Positions 53,184-62,339 of a stretch of 64,000 bases of DNA are shown here, in pieces. Origin of the DNA: JBJMLO01 sp045805265. GTDB lineage: Bacteria; Actinomycetota; UBA4738; JACQTL01. The stretch covers positions 1 through 64,000 of the forward strand of contig JBJMLO010000008.1 of the NCBI GenBank assembly GCA_045805265.1, given 5' to 3'. The translations under genes and the position numbers were made by a program. The notes beneath the pieces are model-generated. The model saw only the letters and a program-made list of their open reading frames with translations. It did not search any database and was not told the DNA's origin. The first letter of the stretch is position 1; each line of letters begins with the position of its first letter.

Positions 53184-54155
53184 TCACGCCCACCACATCT
53201 CGGGCTTCTCCTCCCGGAAGATCAGCCCCTTGAGGAGGTCGACCGCCTTGCCCAGGCCCTCGTCGATCGAGAGCAGGAGGTCCTCGTGCTCGATGCTCAT
53301 GACGTAGTCGTAGTCGACCGCGCGCAGGGCGCTGACGATGTCGCGCCAGACCCGCTCCCCCTGGCCGTACCCGACGGTCCGGAACGTCCACGACCGGTCG
53401 AGCGCGCGGCCGTAGTGCTTCGTATCCAGCACGCCGTTCAGCGCGACGTTGCGCCGGTCGAGGGAGGTGTCCTTCGCGTGGAAATGGAAGATGGCGTCCT
53501 CCCGGCCGAGCATCTTGATGACCTCCACCGCGTCACACCCCTGCCAGAACAGGTGGCTAGGGTCGAGGTTCGCGCCGATCGCCGGCCCCACCGCCGACCG
53601 CAGGCGCAGCAGCGTCTCGGGGTTGTAGACCACGAACCCGGGGTGCATCTCGAAGGCGATCTTGGTCACGCCGTGGGTGCGGGCGAACTCGGCGGCCTCC
53701 GTCCAGTACGGGACGACGACCTCGTCCCACTGCCACTCCAGGATCTTCGGGTAGTCCTCCGGCCACGCGCAGGTCACCCAGTTCGGAAACCGGGCGCCCT
53801 CGTGGTCGCCCGGACAGCCCGAGAACGCCACCACGACCGGCACCTCCAGCGCCTCGGCCAGCCGCACCGTGTCCTGCCACACCGCGCGATCCTTCCTCCG
53901 GAACTCGGGGTCCGGGTGCACCGGGTTCCCGTGCTGGCTGAGCGCGCTGATGATCATGCCCCGGTCCTCGACCGCCTGCCGGAAGGCCTTCGTCCTCCGG
54001 TCGTCGGCCAGCAGCTCCGCCGGCTTGCAGTGCGCGTCGCCGGGATAGTTCCCGCAGCCGATCTCCACGGCGTCGAGCCCCAGGCCCTGGAATTTGTCGA
54101 GCGCCTGCTCGAACGGCAGCTGCGAGTACAGCACGGAGAACACCCCAAGCCTCAT
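53184..54155 (-). CDS. Xylose-isomerase-like TIM-barrel sugar epimerase/isomerase
   Basis: 323 residues. Metal-site segments of the AP endonuclease 2/xylose isomerase fold are visible: DAVEIGCGNYPGD, AFEMHPGF, ANLDPSHLFWQG, HFHAKD and SIEHED. ATG at 54155 overlaps the oxidoreductase stop by 4 bases. The pair of such a barrel enzyme with a Gfo/Idh/MocA dehydrogenase is common in inositol and rare-sugar pathways, where it acts as an epimerase or dehydratase (IolI/IolH-like). Confidence 0.88.
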   Translation of the reverse strand: MRLGVFSVLYSQLPFEQALDKFQGLGLDAVEIGCGNYPGDAHCKPAELLADDRRTKAFRQAVEDRGMIISALSQHGNPVHPDPEFRRKDRAVWQDTVRLAEALEVPVVVAFSGCPGDHEGARFPNWVTCAWPEDYPKILEWQWDEVVVPYWTEAAEFARTHGVTKIAFEMHPGFVVYNPETLLRLRSAVGPAIGANLDPSHLFWQGCDAVEVIKMLGREDAIFHFHAKDTSLDRRNVALNGVLDTKHYGRALDRSWTFRTVGYGQGERVWRDIVSALRAVDYDYVMSIEHEDLLLSIDEGLGKAVDLLKGLIFREEKPEMWWA

Positions 54156-55372
54156 GACACGACCTCCGTGGTCACTCCCTCGGTCGAACCGGACGCCGCA
54201 CCGGCGACCGGGATCCACGATCGCGTGCGGTGGCTCTCGGCGACGGCCTCGACGACCTGCACGACGTGGTGACCGTCCTCGAACGACGCGAAGGTGGGCT
54301 GGTAGAGCTCGCCGCGGCCGCGCCCGGCGACCGCGGCGTAGAAGTCCGCGAACAGGTTGCGCAGCGCGTCCGGCCACCCCTCCTGGTGCCCTCCGGGATA
54401 GTGGGCGAGCGGCGCGGCCGAGGGCCCGAGGAGCGAGGGGTCCCGGACCAGCTCGCGATTCGGCCCGTCCCGCCGGCCGATCCACAGTCGGTTGGGCTCC
54501 TCCTGGTCCCACACGAAGGCGGCTCGCGCGGTGTCGACCTCGAACCACAGACGGTTCTTCCGGCCCGGCGAGACCTGCGAGACGCTGAACGCCCCCCGGG
54601 CCCCGGACGCGAGCCGCACCAGCACCGACCCGAAGTCCTCGGTGTCCACCGGGTACCTGGTTCCCTCGGCGTCTCCCCGGGCGAACGTCGCCACCTCTTC
54701 CACCGGCCGCAGGCGTTCCTCGTACAGGCGCCCCAGGTCCGCCATCACCTCGACGACCCGGTCGCCGGTCACGTGCTCCACGGTGTCCACCCAGTGCGAG
54801 CCGATGTCGCCGACCGCGCGAGTCGGACCCGCCTTCGCCGACTCCAGCCGCCAGTTCCAGTCGTCCGGGTGGAGCAGCCAGTCCTGGAGGTACGACCCGT
54901 GGACGAGGTGCACCGAGCCGGGCTCGCCGCCGGCGAGCGTGGCCCGGACCTGTTGGATCAGCGGGAAATGGCGGTAGGTGCAACAGACGCCGGTGACCAG
55001 GCTCGCCCCGCTCGCCGCGGCGACCAGCCTCGCCGACTCTTCGGAATCGATGGCGAGCGGCTTCTCGGAAAGGACGTGCTTGCCGGCGGCGAGCGCCTGG
55101 AGCGTGACCTGCGCGTGGAGGTGGTTGGGGGTGCAGTTGTGGACGGCATCCACCTCGGGGTCGCCGAGGAGCGCCTCGAGGTCCGGATACGCGAGGCCGC
55201 CGATCCCGAGCCGCTCGGCGGCGGCGCGAGCGCGGTCCGGCGAGCTTCCGGCGACGCCGGCGACGGCGACGCCGGGCAGCCGGGCCAGGGCGTCCAGGTG
55301 CGACGACGCGGCGAACCCCGTTCCCACGATCCCCACCCGGATCGGGCGACCCGATGTCGGTCCGGTCGACAT
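54152..55372 (-). CDS. Gfo/Idh/MocA family oxidoreductase
   Basis: 406 residues. Rossmann motif GIVGTGFAASSH (14-25), the family signature SEKPLA near 105 and GSHWVDTVEHV with a catalytic His are present. It likely oxidises a polyol such as inositol or a sugar at the expense of NAD(P). It is coupled to the TIM-barrel gene. Inositol 2-dehydrogenase activity is possible given the iol operon 1.3 kb away but not proven. Confidence 0.88.
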   Translation of the reverse strand: MSTGPTSGRPIRVGIVGTGFAASSHLDALARLPGVAVAGVAGSSPDRARAAAERLGIGGLAYPDLEALLGDPEVDAVHNCTPNHLHAQVTLQALAAGKHVLSEKPLAIDSEESARLVAAASGASLVTGVCCTYRHFPLIQQVRATLAGGEPGSVHLVHGSYLQDWLLHPDDWNWRLESAKAGPTRAVGDIGSHWVDTVEHVTGDRVVEVMADLGRLYEERLRPVEEVATFARGDAEGTRYPVDTEDFGSVLVRLASGARGAFSVSQVSPGRKNRLWFEVDTARAAFVWDQEEPNRLWIGRRDGPNRELVRDPSLLGPSAAPLAHYPGGHQEGWPDALRNLFADFYAAVAGRGRGELYQPTFASFEDGHHVVQVVEAVAESHRTRSWIPVAGAASGSTEGVTTEVVS

Positions 55373-55417
55373 GGGCTCGATGTTATCCGGCGGCTATCTT
55401 CGAGACGTGATGACGAC

Positions 55418-55678
55418 GTGCGCCTGAGTCGCCCGGTCCGAGCGGTGCTGTCCGGCGTCTGCTGGACGCTGGGCGTCGGTCTCGGCCTGATCACCGCGGC
55501 GGCGTTCGCCGGCGGGGGCGTCATGTGCCAGACCGGCACCCGGGCGGCCTGCCGCCCCCAGACGTGGCTCCTCGTGGTCGGGATCGTCCTGGCCGTGGCG
55601 CTCGGGTTCGCCGGCGCGGTCCTGTACAAGCCGCGGACCAAGCGCCAGCCGAGGTTCCCCTGGGAGTACCCGAAGTGA
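55418..55678 (+). CDS. Small two-helix membrane protein
   Basis: 86 residues, GTG start. Two hydrophobic segments (about 7-30 and 44-64) flank a short loop with two Cys (MCQTGTRAAC), and the tail is basic (LYKPRTKRQPRFPWEYPK). Unknown family. It overlaps the next dehydrogenase gene (GTGA), so coupling is likely. A six-codon frame 55407-55427 overlaps its start. Confidence 0.6.
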   Translation: MRLSRPVRAVLSGVCWTLGVGLGLITAAAFAGGGVMCQTGTRAACRPQTWLLVVGIVLAVALGFAGAVLYKPRTKRQPRFPWEYPK

Positions 55679-56676
55679 CGATGTCCGCCGCCGTCCTCGA
55701 GGCTCCCGGTCGGCTCGTCATCACGGAGCGGCCCGTGCCCCGGATCGGTCGCGACGACGACGTCCTGCTCGAGGTGGAGGCCTGCGGGATCTGCGGCACC
55801 GACCTGCACATCCTGGCCACCCCGCCGGGCCATCCCTCCGCGCCCGGCGTGGTTCTCGGCCACGAGCTCGTGGGGATCGTCCGGGAGACCGGGTCAGACG
55901 CCGCCGACCTGGTCCGGGGCGGGCGCGTCGCGGTCGCGCCGAACATCGCGTGCGGGCACTGCCGGTGGTGCCGGCGCGGCCTGCCGAACCACTGCGAGCG
56001 GTTCTCGACGGTGGGGATCTTCCGCGACGGCGGCCTGGCCGGCCACGTCGTGGTCCCGGCCTCCGCCTGCCATCCCGTGTCCGGCGAGCTTCCGGCGTTC
56101 GTGGCCGCGCTCGCCGAGCCGCTCTCCTGCGTGATGAACGGGATCCAGCAGGCGCGCCTCTTGCCGGGCGAGGACGTCGTGATCCTCGGCGCCGGGCCGG
56201 TCGGGCTGATGTTCACGGCGCTGTTCCGGGCGGCGGGAGCGGGCCGGATCGTGGTCGTCGAACCGACTCCCCCCCGCGCCGAGGTGGCGGCGCGGATGGG
56301 AGCGGACGAGGTCGTGGGCCCGGGCGATGCCGTCCCTCTGCACGACGGGGCCGACGTCGTCGTCGACGCGGTGGGCAGCCAGTTTCCGGCGGCGCTGGCG
56401 GTGGTTCGGCGGGGTGGGCGGATCCTGCTGTTCGGCATGGACGCCCGGGCCCGCGCGGAAATCGCCCAGGTCGACATCACGAGGAACGAGCTCACCGTGT
56501 TCGGGACCTACGTGGGCGTGGACACCTTCCCCGCCGCCGTCGACGTCCTGGAACGGAGGGTCGTCGACCTTTCGCCCATGATCACGCACGTCGTCGGACT
56601 CGCCGAGCTTCCCGAGGCCGTCGACGCGCTCCGGGCCGGCACCGCCGTCAAGGTGGTGGTCGACCTCCGGCGCTGA
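55675..56676 (+). CDS. Zinc-dependent alcohol/polyol dehydrogenase
   Basis: 333 residues from GTG 55675 (ATG 55681 also possible). Catalytic zinc ligands Cys40 (CGICGTDLH) and His63-Glu64 (GHE), structural zinc cysteines at 93, 96, 99 and 107, NAD motif ILGAGPVGLMF. MDR family, closest in look to sorbitol/threonine-type enzymes. It could act in inositol or sugar alcohol oxidation beside the iol genes. Confidence 0.88.
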   Translation: MTMSAAVLEAPGRLVITERPVPRIGRDDDVLLEVEACGICGTDLHILATPPGHPSAPGVVLGHELVGIVRETGSDAADLVRGGRVAVAPNIACGHCRWCRRGLPNHCERFSTVGIFRDGGLAGHVVVPASACHPVSGELPAFVAALAEPLSCVMNGIQQARLLPGEDVVILGAGPVGLMFTALFRAAGAGRIVVVEPTPPRAEVAARMGADEVVGPGDAVPLHDGADVVVDAVGSQFPAALAVVRRGGRILLFGMDARARAEIAQVDITRNELTVFGTYVGVDTFPAAVDVLERRVVDLSPMITHVVGLAELPEAVDALRAGTAVKVVVDLRR

Positions 56677-56689
56677 CGCCGGCCGGAGG
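56664..56689. terminator. Hairpin between convergent genes, candidate bidirectional terminator
   Basis: CCTCCGGC (56664-56671) pairs perfectly with GCCGGAGG (56682-56689) around a 10-base loop. It overlaps the stop of the zinc dehydrogenase and ends 4 bases before the iolC stop. No T-run follows, which is common in high-GC organisms. Confidence 0.45.
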
Positions 56690-56692
56690 CGT

Positions 56693-57649
56693 TCAGCCCT
56701 CGTCGGCCAGCGCGAGGATCTCCTCTATCGTCGGCATCGCGGCGGAACACGGAATCGCAGCGGCGACCAGCGCGCCGGCGGCGTTCCCGAGCCGGGAGGC
56801 CTCGGCCGGCTCACCCCCTCGCAGGAGCGTGACGCAGAAGGCGGCGGCGAACGCGTCGCCGGCGCCGAGCCCGTTCACGACCTCGACCTCGAAACCCTTC
56901 GCCACGACGACGCCCGACCCGTCGTACACGGCGCTTCCCTCCGGCCCTCGCTTCGCCACGACCAGGCCCGGCCCCTGCCCGCGGACGGCCGACGCGGCGG
57001 CCTCCTCCTCGGGCTCGCCGGTCGCCGCCGCCAACTCGTCGACGTTGCCGATCACGATGTCGGCCTCGCGGCACGCGGCCATGGCCAGGTCGGCGTAGTC
57101 GGCGCCCGCGCCGGTCCACAGCACCGGTCGGTGGTCCAGATCGAACACGGTCCTGCCCCCGTGGCGGCGCATCAGCTCGAGCGTGGTCGTCCGGCTCGGC
57201 TCGCGAGCCAGCGCCGTGCCGCTCGCCACCAGCATCGGCGCCCGGGCCACCGCCTCGGTGTCCAGGTCCTCCAGCTCGAGCCGCCAGTCGGGGCACGTCG
57301 GATGCCGGGAGAACGTGATGGGGAACCGGTCGGGCGGCCAGATCTCGCAGAACGTCACGGGCGTCCGGTACTCGGGGTCCGTGGCTAGCCACCGGACGTC
57401 GACCCCCTGCCCGGCCAGCCAGTCCCGGACGTACTCCCCGTGGCCGTCGTCGCCCACCCGGCTGGCGATCGCGACGGCGACGCCGAGCCTCGCCATGCCC
57501 GTCGCCACGTTCCCGGCGAATCCGCCGACGGAACGGTCGTAGTGGTCGATCTCGCGGAGCGGCTTGCGGAGCTCGGTCTCGGCCGGATACAGGTCGACGC
57601 CGACCCGACCGGTGACCACCGCGTCGACTCCCGTGCCGGGCCCGGTCAC
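56693..57649 (-). CDS. iolC: 5-dehydro-2-deoxygluconokinase
   Basis: 318 residues, PfkB family. SVGGFAGNVATGMARLG binds the sugar and NGLGAGDAFAAAFCV holds the catalytic Asp. In the inositol pathway it phosphorylates 5-dehydro-2-deoxygluconate. It is the last gene of iolB-iolE-iolD-iolC, 10 bases after iolD; GTG start. Function rests on gene order as well as family. Confidence 0.88.
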   Translation of the reverse strand: MTGPGTGVDAVVTGRVGVDLYPAETELRKPLREIDHYDRSVGGFAGNVATGMARLGVAVAIASRVGDDGHGEYVRDWLAGQGVDVRWLATDPEYRTPVTFCEIWPPDRFPITFSRHPTCPDWRLELEDLDTEAVARAPMLVASGTALAREPSRTTTLELMRRHGGRTVFDLDHRPVLWTGAGADYADLAMAACREADIVIGNVDELAAATGEPEEEAAASAVRGQGPGLVVAKRGPEGSAVYDGSGVVVAKGFEVEVVNGLGAGDAFAAAFCVTLLRGGEPAEASRLGNAAGALVAAAIPCSAAMPTIEEILALADEG

Positions 57650-57659
57650 CGGGGTGCCG

Positions 57660-59456
57660 TCACCGGTGCTGTTCCTCCCGGCGGGCCTCCTCGTATTCGC
57701 GGCGCCGGTCGCCGAGGTACTCGGGAACGGGCGCGTCCCACCAGCCGGTCTTGATCAGCCCCGACTCGGGGCCGTCGCGGGCGATCGCCGCCTCGACCAG
57801 GGCCGGGCCCCCCGAGTCCAGGGCCCGGCGCACCGCGGGACCGACCTCGTCGGGGCGCTCCACCCGCTCGCCCCCGATCCCGAAATCGCGAGCGATCTCG
57901 GCGAACCGTGGCGAGTACGGCTCCCCGTCGCGCTGGAAATCCACGGATGCCGGGCCCGACATGAACGCTCGCTGCCCGTTCCGGATCGAGATCCATCCGC
58001 AGTTGTTCAACACGAGGAACACGACCGCCGTCTCGTACATCGCGGCCGTCGCCATCTCCTGCATGGTCTGGAGGAAGTCGCCGTCGCCGGCGACCGCCAC
58101 GACCTGCCGGTCCGGCCTGGCCAGCTTGGCACCGAGGGCAGCCGGCACGGTGAATCCCATCGAGGAGAACCCACCCGACGTCAGGTGGGTCCGGGGCTCG
58201 TACACGGGGAACGACTGCCGGACCACGGCCTGGGGGAGGCCGGCGCCGGTCGTGACGATCGCGCGGCGGTCCAGAACGGCGCGCACCTCGCGCATGACGC
58301 GCTGCATCGACATGGGCGACGCGTCGCTGTCGCGCAACGGACGCTGCGCCTCGTCCCACTGCCCCTTCGCGGCCTGGATGGCCTCGAAGAACGGACGGTC
58401 GCGGAACTCGACCGGGGGCGCCGCGTCCTCCACCGCGGCCAGCAGGTCCACGAGGGCGGCCCGGGCGTCGGCCACGATCCCCACCTCGACCGGGTAGTTC
58501 TTCCCGATCTCCCGGGGATCGACGTCGACCTGCACGAGCTTCGTGGGCGGGATCGAGAACGTGACGCCCCGACGCCACGACGACGACGACCAGTCCACGA
58601 ACCGGCACCCCACCGCCAGCAGGACGTGGGCGTCGCGAGCCAGCTCGTTGCCCGACGTGCTGGCGGTGTCACCGACGCCCCAGCCGTTCAGCGGATGGTC
58701 TTCCGGGATCGCGCCCTTCCCGTTCCACGTCGTCACCACCGCGGCGCCGAGCCGCTCGGCCAGCGCGACCAGCTCGGAGCCGGCCTCGGCGGTGATCACG
58801 CCGCCGCCGGCGACGATCACCGGCCGCTCGGCCCCGGCGAGCAGTCGCGCAGCCGCCGCGACCGCGTCCGCGTCGGGCCGGGGAGCGCCGTAGGGCCTGC
58901 GACGGTCCGGCTCCGGGATGTTCACCTCGGCCCCGTCCGCCAGCACGTCCATCGCCGCGTCGATGTGGACGGGCCCGGGCCTGCCAGTGAGCATGGCGGT
59001 GAACGCGCGGTGCAGCAGGAACGGAAGCTCCTCGGTCCGGACGGCCTCGAAGTGCGCCTTCGTCACCCCCTCCATGACGCGCGGGAAGTCGGCCGGGTGG
59101 AAGCGGTCCAGCTCCTGGAGCACGGAGTGGCCCCGCAGGTACGTGTGGGGCGCTCCGGTGATCAGCAGGACCGCGGTGGAGTCGACGTACGCGGTCCCCA
59201 TCCCGATCACCGTGTTCGTCGCCCCGGGCCCGATCGAGGTGGTCGCCAGTAGCGGCCGGCCGCTCGCCCGGTAGAAGCCGTCCGCCAGGTGCACCGCTGA
59301 CTGCTCGTGCATCGTCTGGACGAACGGGATCGGGCGATCGGCCCGCGCCAACGCGTCGAGGATCGCCCAGTTGCCGTGCCCGGGGATGCCCGTCGCGTAC
59401 GGCACGCCGTAGGCCGCGAGGGTCCGGGCGATGATCTCCCCTCCGGTCAGCCGCAC
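57660..59456 (-). CDS. iolD: 3D-(3,5/4)-trihydroxycyclohexane-1,2-dione acylhydrolase
   Basis: 598 residues, thiamine diphosphate enzyme. Catalytic Glu51 in TMHEQSAVHLADG; the TPP-binding run is VAGDGDFLQT through NNCGW. The C-terminal IKTGWWDAPVPEYL matches the IolD tail and separates it from acetolactate synthase. It opens the trihydroxycyclohexanedione ring to 5-deoxy-glucuronate. GTG start; iolE upstream by 23 bases. Confidence 0.9.
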   Translation of the reverse strand: MRLTGGEIIARTLAAYGVPYATGIPGHGNWAILDALARADRPIPFVQTMHEQSAVHLADGFYRASGRPLLATTSIGPGATNTVIGMGTAYVDSTAVLLITGAPHTYLRGHSVLQELDRFHPADFPRVMEGVTKAHFEAVRTEELPFLLHRAFTAMLTGRPGPVHIDAAMDVLADGAEVNIPEPDRRRPYGAPRPDADAVAAAARLLAGAERPVIVAGGGVITAEAGSELVALAERLGAAVVTTWNGKGAIPEDHPLNGWGVGDTASTSGNELARDAHVLLAVGCRFVDWSSSSWRRGVTFSIPPTKLVQVDVDPREIGKNYPVEVGIVADARAALVDLLAAVEDAAPPVEFRDRPFFEAIQAAKGQWDEAQRPLRDSDASPMSMQRVMREVRAVLDRRAIVTTGAGLPQAVVRQSFPVYEPRTHLTSGGFSSMGFTVPAALGAKLARPDRQVVAVAGDGDFLQTMQEMATAAMYETAVVFLVLNNCGWISIRNGQRAFMSGPASVDFQRDGEPYSPRFAEIARDFGIGGERVERPDEVGPAVRRALDSGGPALVEAAIARDGPESGLIKTGWWDAPVPEYLGDRRREYEEARREEQHR

Positions 59457-59479
59457 TCCATCGCCCTCCGCTCCGTCCG

Positions 59480-60400
59480 CTACAGGCCCCGCGCCCGGAG
59501 GAACTCCCGGTTCGCCGCCTGGTCGCCGGCCGCGCGCTCCGCGGAATCACCGGGCCCCGGAATGCGGTCCTGTTCCACGACGATCCATCCACGGTAGTCG
59601 AGCTCCGAGAGGCCCGTCAGGACGCCGTCGACGTCGGCGTCCCCCGTCCCCAGCGCGACGAAGGCGCCCCTCGTCCACACGTCGATCATCGGGGCCGACT
59701 CCGCCACCACGTCCTCGACGATTGCCTCGTTCGCGTCCTTCAGGTGCACGTGGTCGATGCGGGCCCCCCAGTCGCGGACCGCCCGGACGGGGTCTCCCCC
59801 GCCGATCAGCAGGTGCCCCGTGTCGAGACACAGCCCCACGTCGGTCATCTCGAGGAGCCGCTCGATCTCCCACGGCGCCTCGACGTACGTCCCCGCGTGG
59901 TGATGGAACGTCGGCTCATAGCCGCGCTCGCGCGTCCGGGCTGCCAGCCGGAGGACGCCGTCCGCGAGCCGCCGCCAGCCACGCTCCTCGAGACCGAATC
60001 CCCGGTCGTGCGCGGCCCGGCGCGGCGAGCCCGCCCGTTCGGGCGAGCCGGCGTCGGCGATGGTCGGACGGGGACGGAGCGCGGGGCCCGTCGCAGCGAC
60101 CGCGTCGAAGGCATCGAGCAGCGCGTCGAGCTCCCGCATCGAGCCACCGATCGCGCCGGGAACCGAGAACGGCACGGCGAGATACCCGCCGGCGAGCGCG
60201 AGACCGGCCGCCGCCAGGTTCCCGCCCAGCTCCCCGTTGCGGCCCAGGTAGCCCGGCGGCCCGAGGTCGATGCCCTCGTATCCCGCGTCGGCGACGAGCT
60301 GCAGGACTCGCCGGCCGTCCGGGACGTCAGGGTTCCGGCCCACGGTGACCTCGAACGCCCCGTAGGAGACCGGCGCGTTCGCCAGCCGGATCTGGCTCAC
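59480..60400 (-). CDS. iolE: Inosose dehydratase
   Basis: 306 residues, TIM-barrel isomerase-like fold. N-terminal IRLANAPVSYGAFEV and metal-site segments THHHAGTYVE-like (FHHHAGTYVE), LCLDTGHLL, VHLKD and VVEQD are IolE hallmarks. It dehydrates 2-keto-myo-inositol to the trihydroxycyclohexanedione used by IolD. GTG at 60400 overlaps the iolB stop (GTGA), which fixes the start over a longer frame. Confidence 0.92.
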   Translation of the reverse strand: MSQIRLANAPVSYGAFEVTVGRNPDVPDGRRVLQLVADAGYEGIDLGPPGYLGRNGELGGNLAAAGLALAGGYLAVPFSVPGAIGGSMRELDALLDAFDAVAATGPALRPRPTIADAGSPERAGSPRRAAHDRGFGLEERGWRRLADGVLRLAARTRERGYEPTFHHHAGTYVEAPWEIERLLEMTDVGLCLDTGHLLIGGGDPVRAVRDWGARIDHVHLKDANEAIVEDVVAESAPMIDVWTRGAFVALGTGDADVDGVLTGLSELDYRGWIVVEQDRIPGPGDSAERAAGDQAANREFLRARGL

Positions 60401-61239
60401 CGGGCCGCCGCGGGCGTCCAGGGGAGGGGCAGCCGCGGGTCCTTGGGCATGTCCTCCCACGTCGGCCTGATCCAGGCCAGGTCCGGGTCGTCGGAGGCCG
60501 CCATCGAGCGGAGGTCGCCGGCCAGGCCGTTCAGGTAGTACAGGTCGATCCCGTGCGGCGCGGCCGAGACGTGATAGCCGTACGGGACCAGCACGGCATC
60601 GCCGTCGTGCACGGCGACCGACACGTCCTCCCCGCGGCTCGGGCTGTACACGCGCTGGAACCCGAAGCCGTTCCGGGGGCGGGTCCGGAAGCAGTAGAAC
60701 TCCTCCAGCTGGACCTCGCCGGGCCGGCGAACCTCGTCATGCTTGTGCGGCGGGTAGCTCGACCAGTTCCCCGCCGGGGTGATCACCTCGACGACGAGCA
60801 ACCGGTGGGCGGGGAACTCGGGGGGGACGACGTGGTGGATCTGCCGAGTTGCGCTGCCGGCTCCGCGCAGCTCCACCTCGACGTCGCCCGGAGCGATCAC
60901 CCGAGGCTCGCCGGCGGCATCCGAACGAGCGCCGACGACGGCCACCTCGCAGGGTGCGTTGGCGTGGACGACGCCCCGTGCACCCGCCGGGAGGTACACG
61001 GCCCACGGCGGGCCGTCGAACACGTCGGTCCGCCCGGACAGGTCCGACTCCTCGCCGCCGACGGCCACCGTGCACGACCCCGCCAGCACGACCGCCGCGA
61101 CCTCGAAGCCCTCTCCGCCGATCGGCTGTTCGAGCCCGGGGCCGATGTTCAGCAGCTCGAGTGAGAGGTACCGCCATCCGGCGTCGTCGGGCCGGATCGA
61201 CCGGAACGTCCCCGCGCGAAGGACGCGCCCCGTGCTCAT
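60397..61239 (-). CDS. iolB: 5-deoxy-glucuronate isomerase
   Basis: 280 residues, bicupin. GNWSSYPPHKHDE and the C-terminal HVSAAPHGIDLYYLNGLAG are the characteristic IolB segments that hold the metal. It converts 5-deoxy-glucuronate to 5-dehydro-2-deoxygluconate. GGGAGG lies about 6 bases before the ATG. First gene of the iol operon, with a candidate promoter 40-90 bases upstream. Confidence 0.93.
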   Translation of the reverse strand: MSTGRVLRAGTFRSIRPDDAGWRYLSLELLNIGPGLEQPIGGEGFEVAAVVLAGSCTVAVGGEESDLSGRTDVFDGPPWAVYLPAGARGVVHANAPCEVAVVGARSDAAGEPRVIAPGDVEVELRGAGSATRQIHHVVPPEFPAHRLLVVEVITPAGNWSSYPPHKHDEVRRPGEVQLEEFYCFRTRPRNGFGFQRVYSPSRGEDVSVAVHDGDAVLVPYGYHVSAAPHGIDLYYLNGLAGDLRSMAASDDPDLAWIRPTWEDMPKDPRLPLPWTPAAAR

Positions 61240-61275
61240 TCGAGCCTCCCGGCGACCGCTCGCTCCATCTCGGCA

Positions 61276-61327
61276 CCATCACATCGCCGGCCTCGAACCG
61301 TCAACAAACTCCAGGAAATCGATTCAC
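61276..61327 (-). promoter_or_regulatory. Candidate promoter and degenerate LacI-like operator upstream of iolB
   Basis: On the minus strand TTGACG (61304-61299), a 17-base spacer and TGATGG (61281-61276) make a weak promoter. GTGAATCGATTTCC at 61327-61314 matches the 14-bp operator at about 10 positions, but lies upstream of the -35 rather than downstream. Confidence 0.35.
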
Positions 61328-61397
61328 CTGGGGGTCCCCACCGTGACGGGGACCGCGTTTGCCAGGAAGGGGTGTCGCGCGGTTCCATGAGCGCGGC

Positions 61398-62309
61398 ATG
61401 GAGACGCGGCGGCTGGGCCGGCTCGAGCACCGGTCGACGGTGCTCCTCTACGGCGGGGCGGGCATCGGGTGGGTCGACAGCCCCGAGGTCGCGGACCGCT
61501 CCATCCGGTTCGCGCTGGAGGCCGGGATCAACCACTTCGACACCGCGGCCGACTACGGCGACTCGGAGCTGCACCTCGGCCGGTGGATGCCCGAGATACG
61601 AGACCGCATCTTCCTCGCGACCAAGACCGGGGACCGCAGTGCGACCGGGGCGTACGACTCGATCCGGCGATCGCTGGAGCGGCTGCGGACGGACCGGATC
61701 GATCTCCTCCAGCTGCACTCGGTCGGCAACATCGACGAGCTCCACCTGGTCTCGAGTCCGGATGGGGCCACCGCGGGGGCGGTGCGGGCCCGGGACGAGG
61801 GCCTGATCGGCGCGATCGGCGTCACCGGACACGGGATGGGGGCTCCGGCGACGCACCTCGAAGCCCTCCGGCGGTTCCCGTTCGACACCGTCCTGACCCC
61901 GTGGAACTGGCGCCTGGCCCGGATCCCCGAGTACCAGCGTGACTTCGAGGCCCTGGTCGAGGAGATCACCGCGCAGGACGCGGGGCTCATGGTGATCAAG
62001 TCCGTGGCGCGCAACCTGTGGCGCCAGGGCCAGCAGACCCGGTCCACGTGGTACGAGCCGCTCGAAGAGCAGAAGGCCATCGACGCCGCCGTGGCGTTCG
62101 CGCTCTCGCGCCCCGAGATCACGGGCATCGCCACGGCCGGCGACGTCGGCCTGGTCCCGAAGATCGTCGAGGCCGAGCAGCGCCGCGCCTCGATGTCTTC
62201 AGAGGACGTCGACGGAACACTGTCCGCGCTTCCCGACTACGAACCCCCCTTCCTCCGCATCGAGGGCCGCGAGATCCCCGACTGGCTCGAGCACCTGATC
62301 CCCAGCTGA
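61398..62309 (+). CDS. Aldo/keto reductase
   Basis: 303 residues. Catalytic tetrad Asp48, Tyr53 (HFDTAADYGDSELHLG), Lys76 (LATKTG) and His107 (LLQLHSVG). It reduces or oxidises a sugar or polyol carbonyl with NAD(P)H. Transcribed divergently from iolB, so it is probably part of the inositol or sugar response. ATG at 61398 was chosen over an upstream frame extension because family alignment starts there. Confidence 0.88.
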   Translation: METRRLGRLEHRSTVLLYGGAGIGWVDSPEVADRSIRFALEAGINHFDTAADYGDSELHLGRWMPEIRDRIFLATKTGDRSATGAYDSIRRSLERLRTDRIDLLQLHSVGNIDELHLVSSPDGATAGAVRARDEGLIGAIGVTGHGMGAPATHLEALRRFPFDTVLTPWNWRLARIPEYQRDFEALVEEITAQDAGLMVIKSVARNLWRQGQQTRSTWYEPLEEQKAIDAAVAFALSRPEITGIATAGDVGLVPKIVEAEQRRASMSSEDVDGTLSALPDYEPPFLRIEGREIPDWLEHLIPS

Positions 62310-62339
62310 CCGCAAGATGCGCGGAACGCTCGGCGGTGG

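Noticed and set aside
57660..59456. Acetolactate synthase as identity of the TPP enzyme
   Set aside because: The C-terminal GWWDAPVPEYL and the iolB-iolE-iolC neighbours match IolD; no small acetolactate synthase subunit is nearby.
61346..61362. Additional operator half-site GTTTGC downstream of the iol promoter region
   Set aside because: Only the TTTGC arm matches; 8 of 14 positions overall is within chance.
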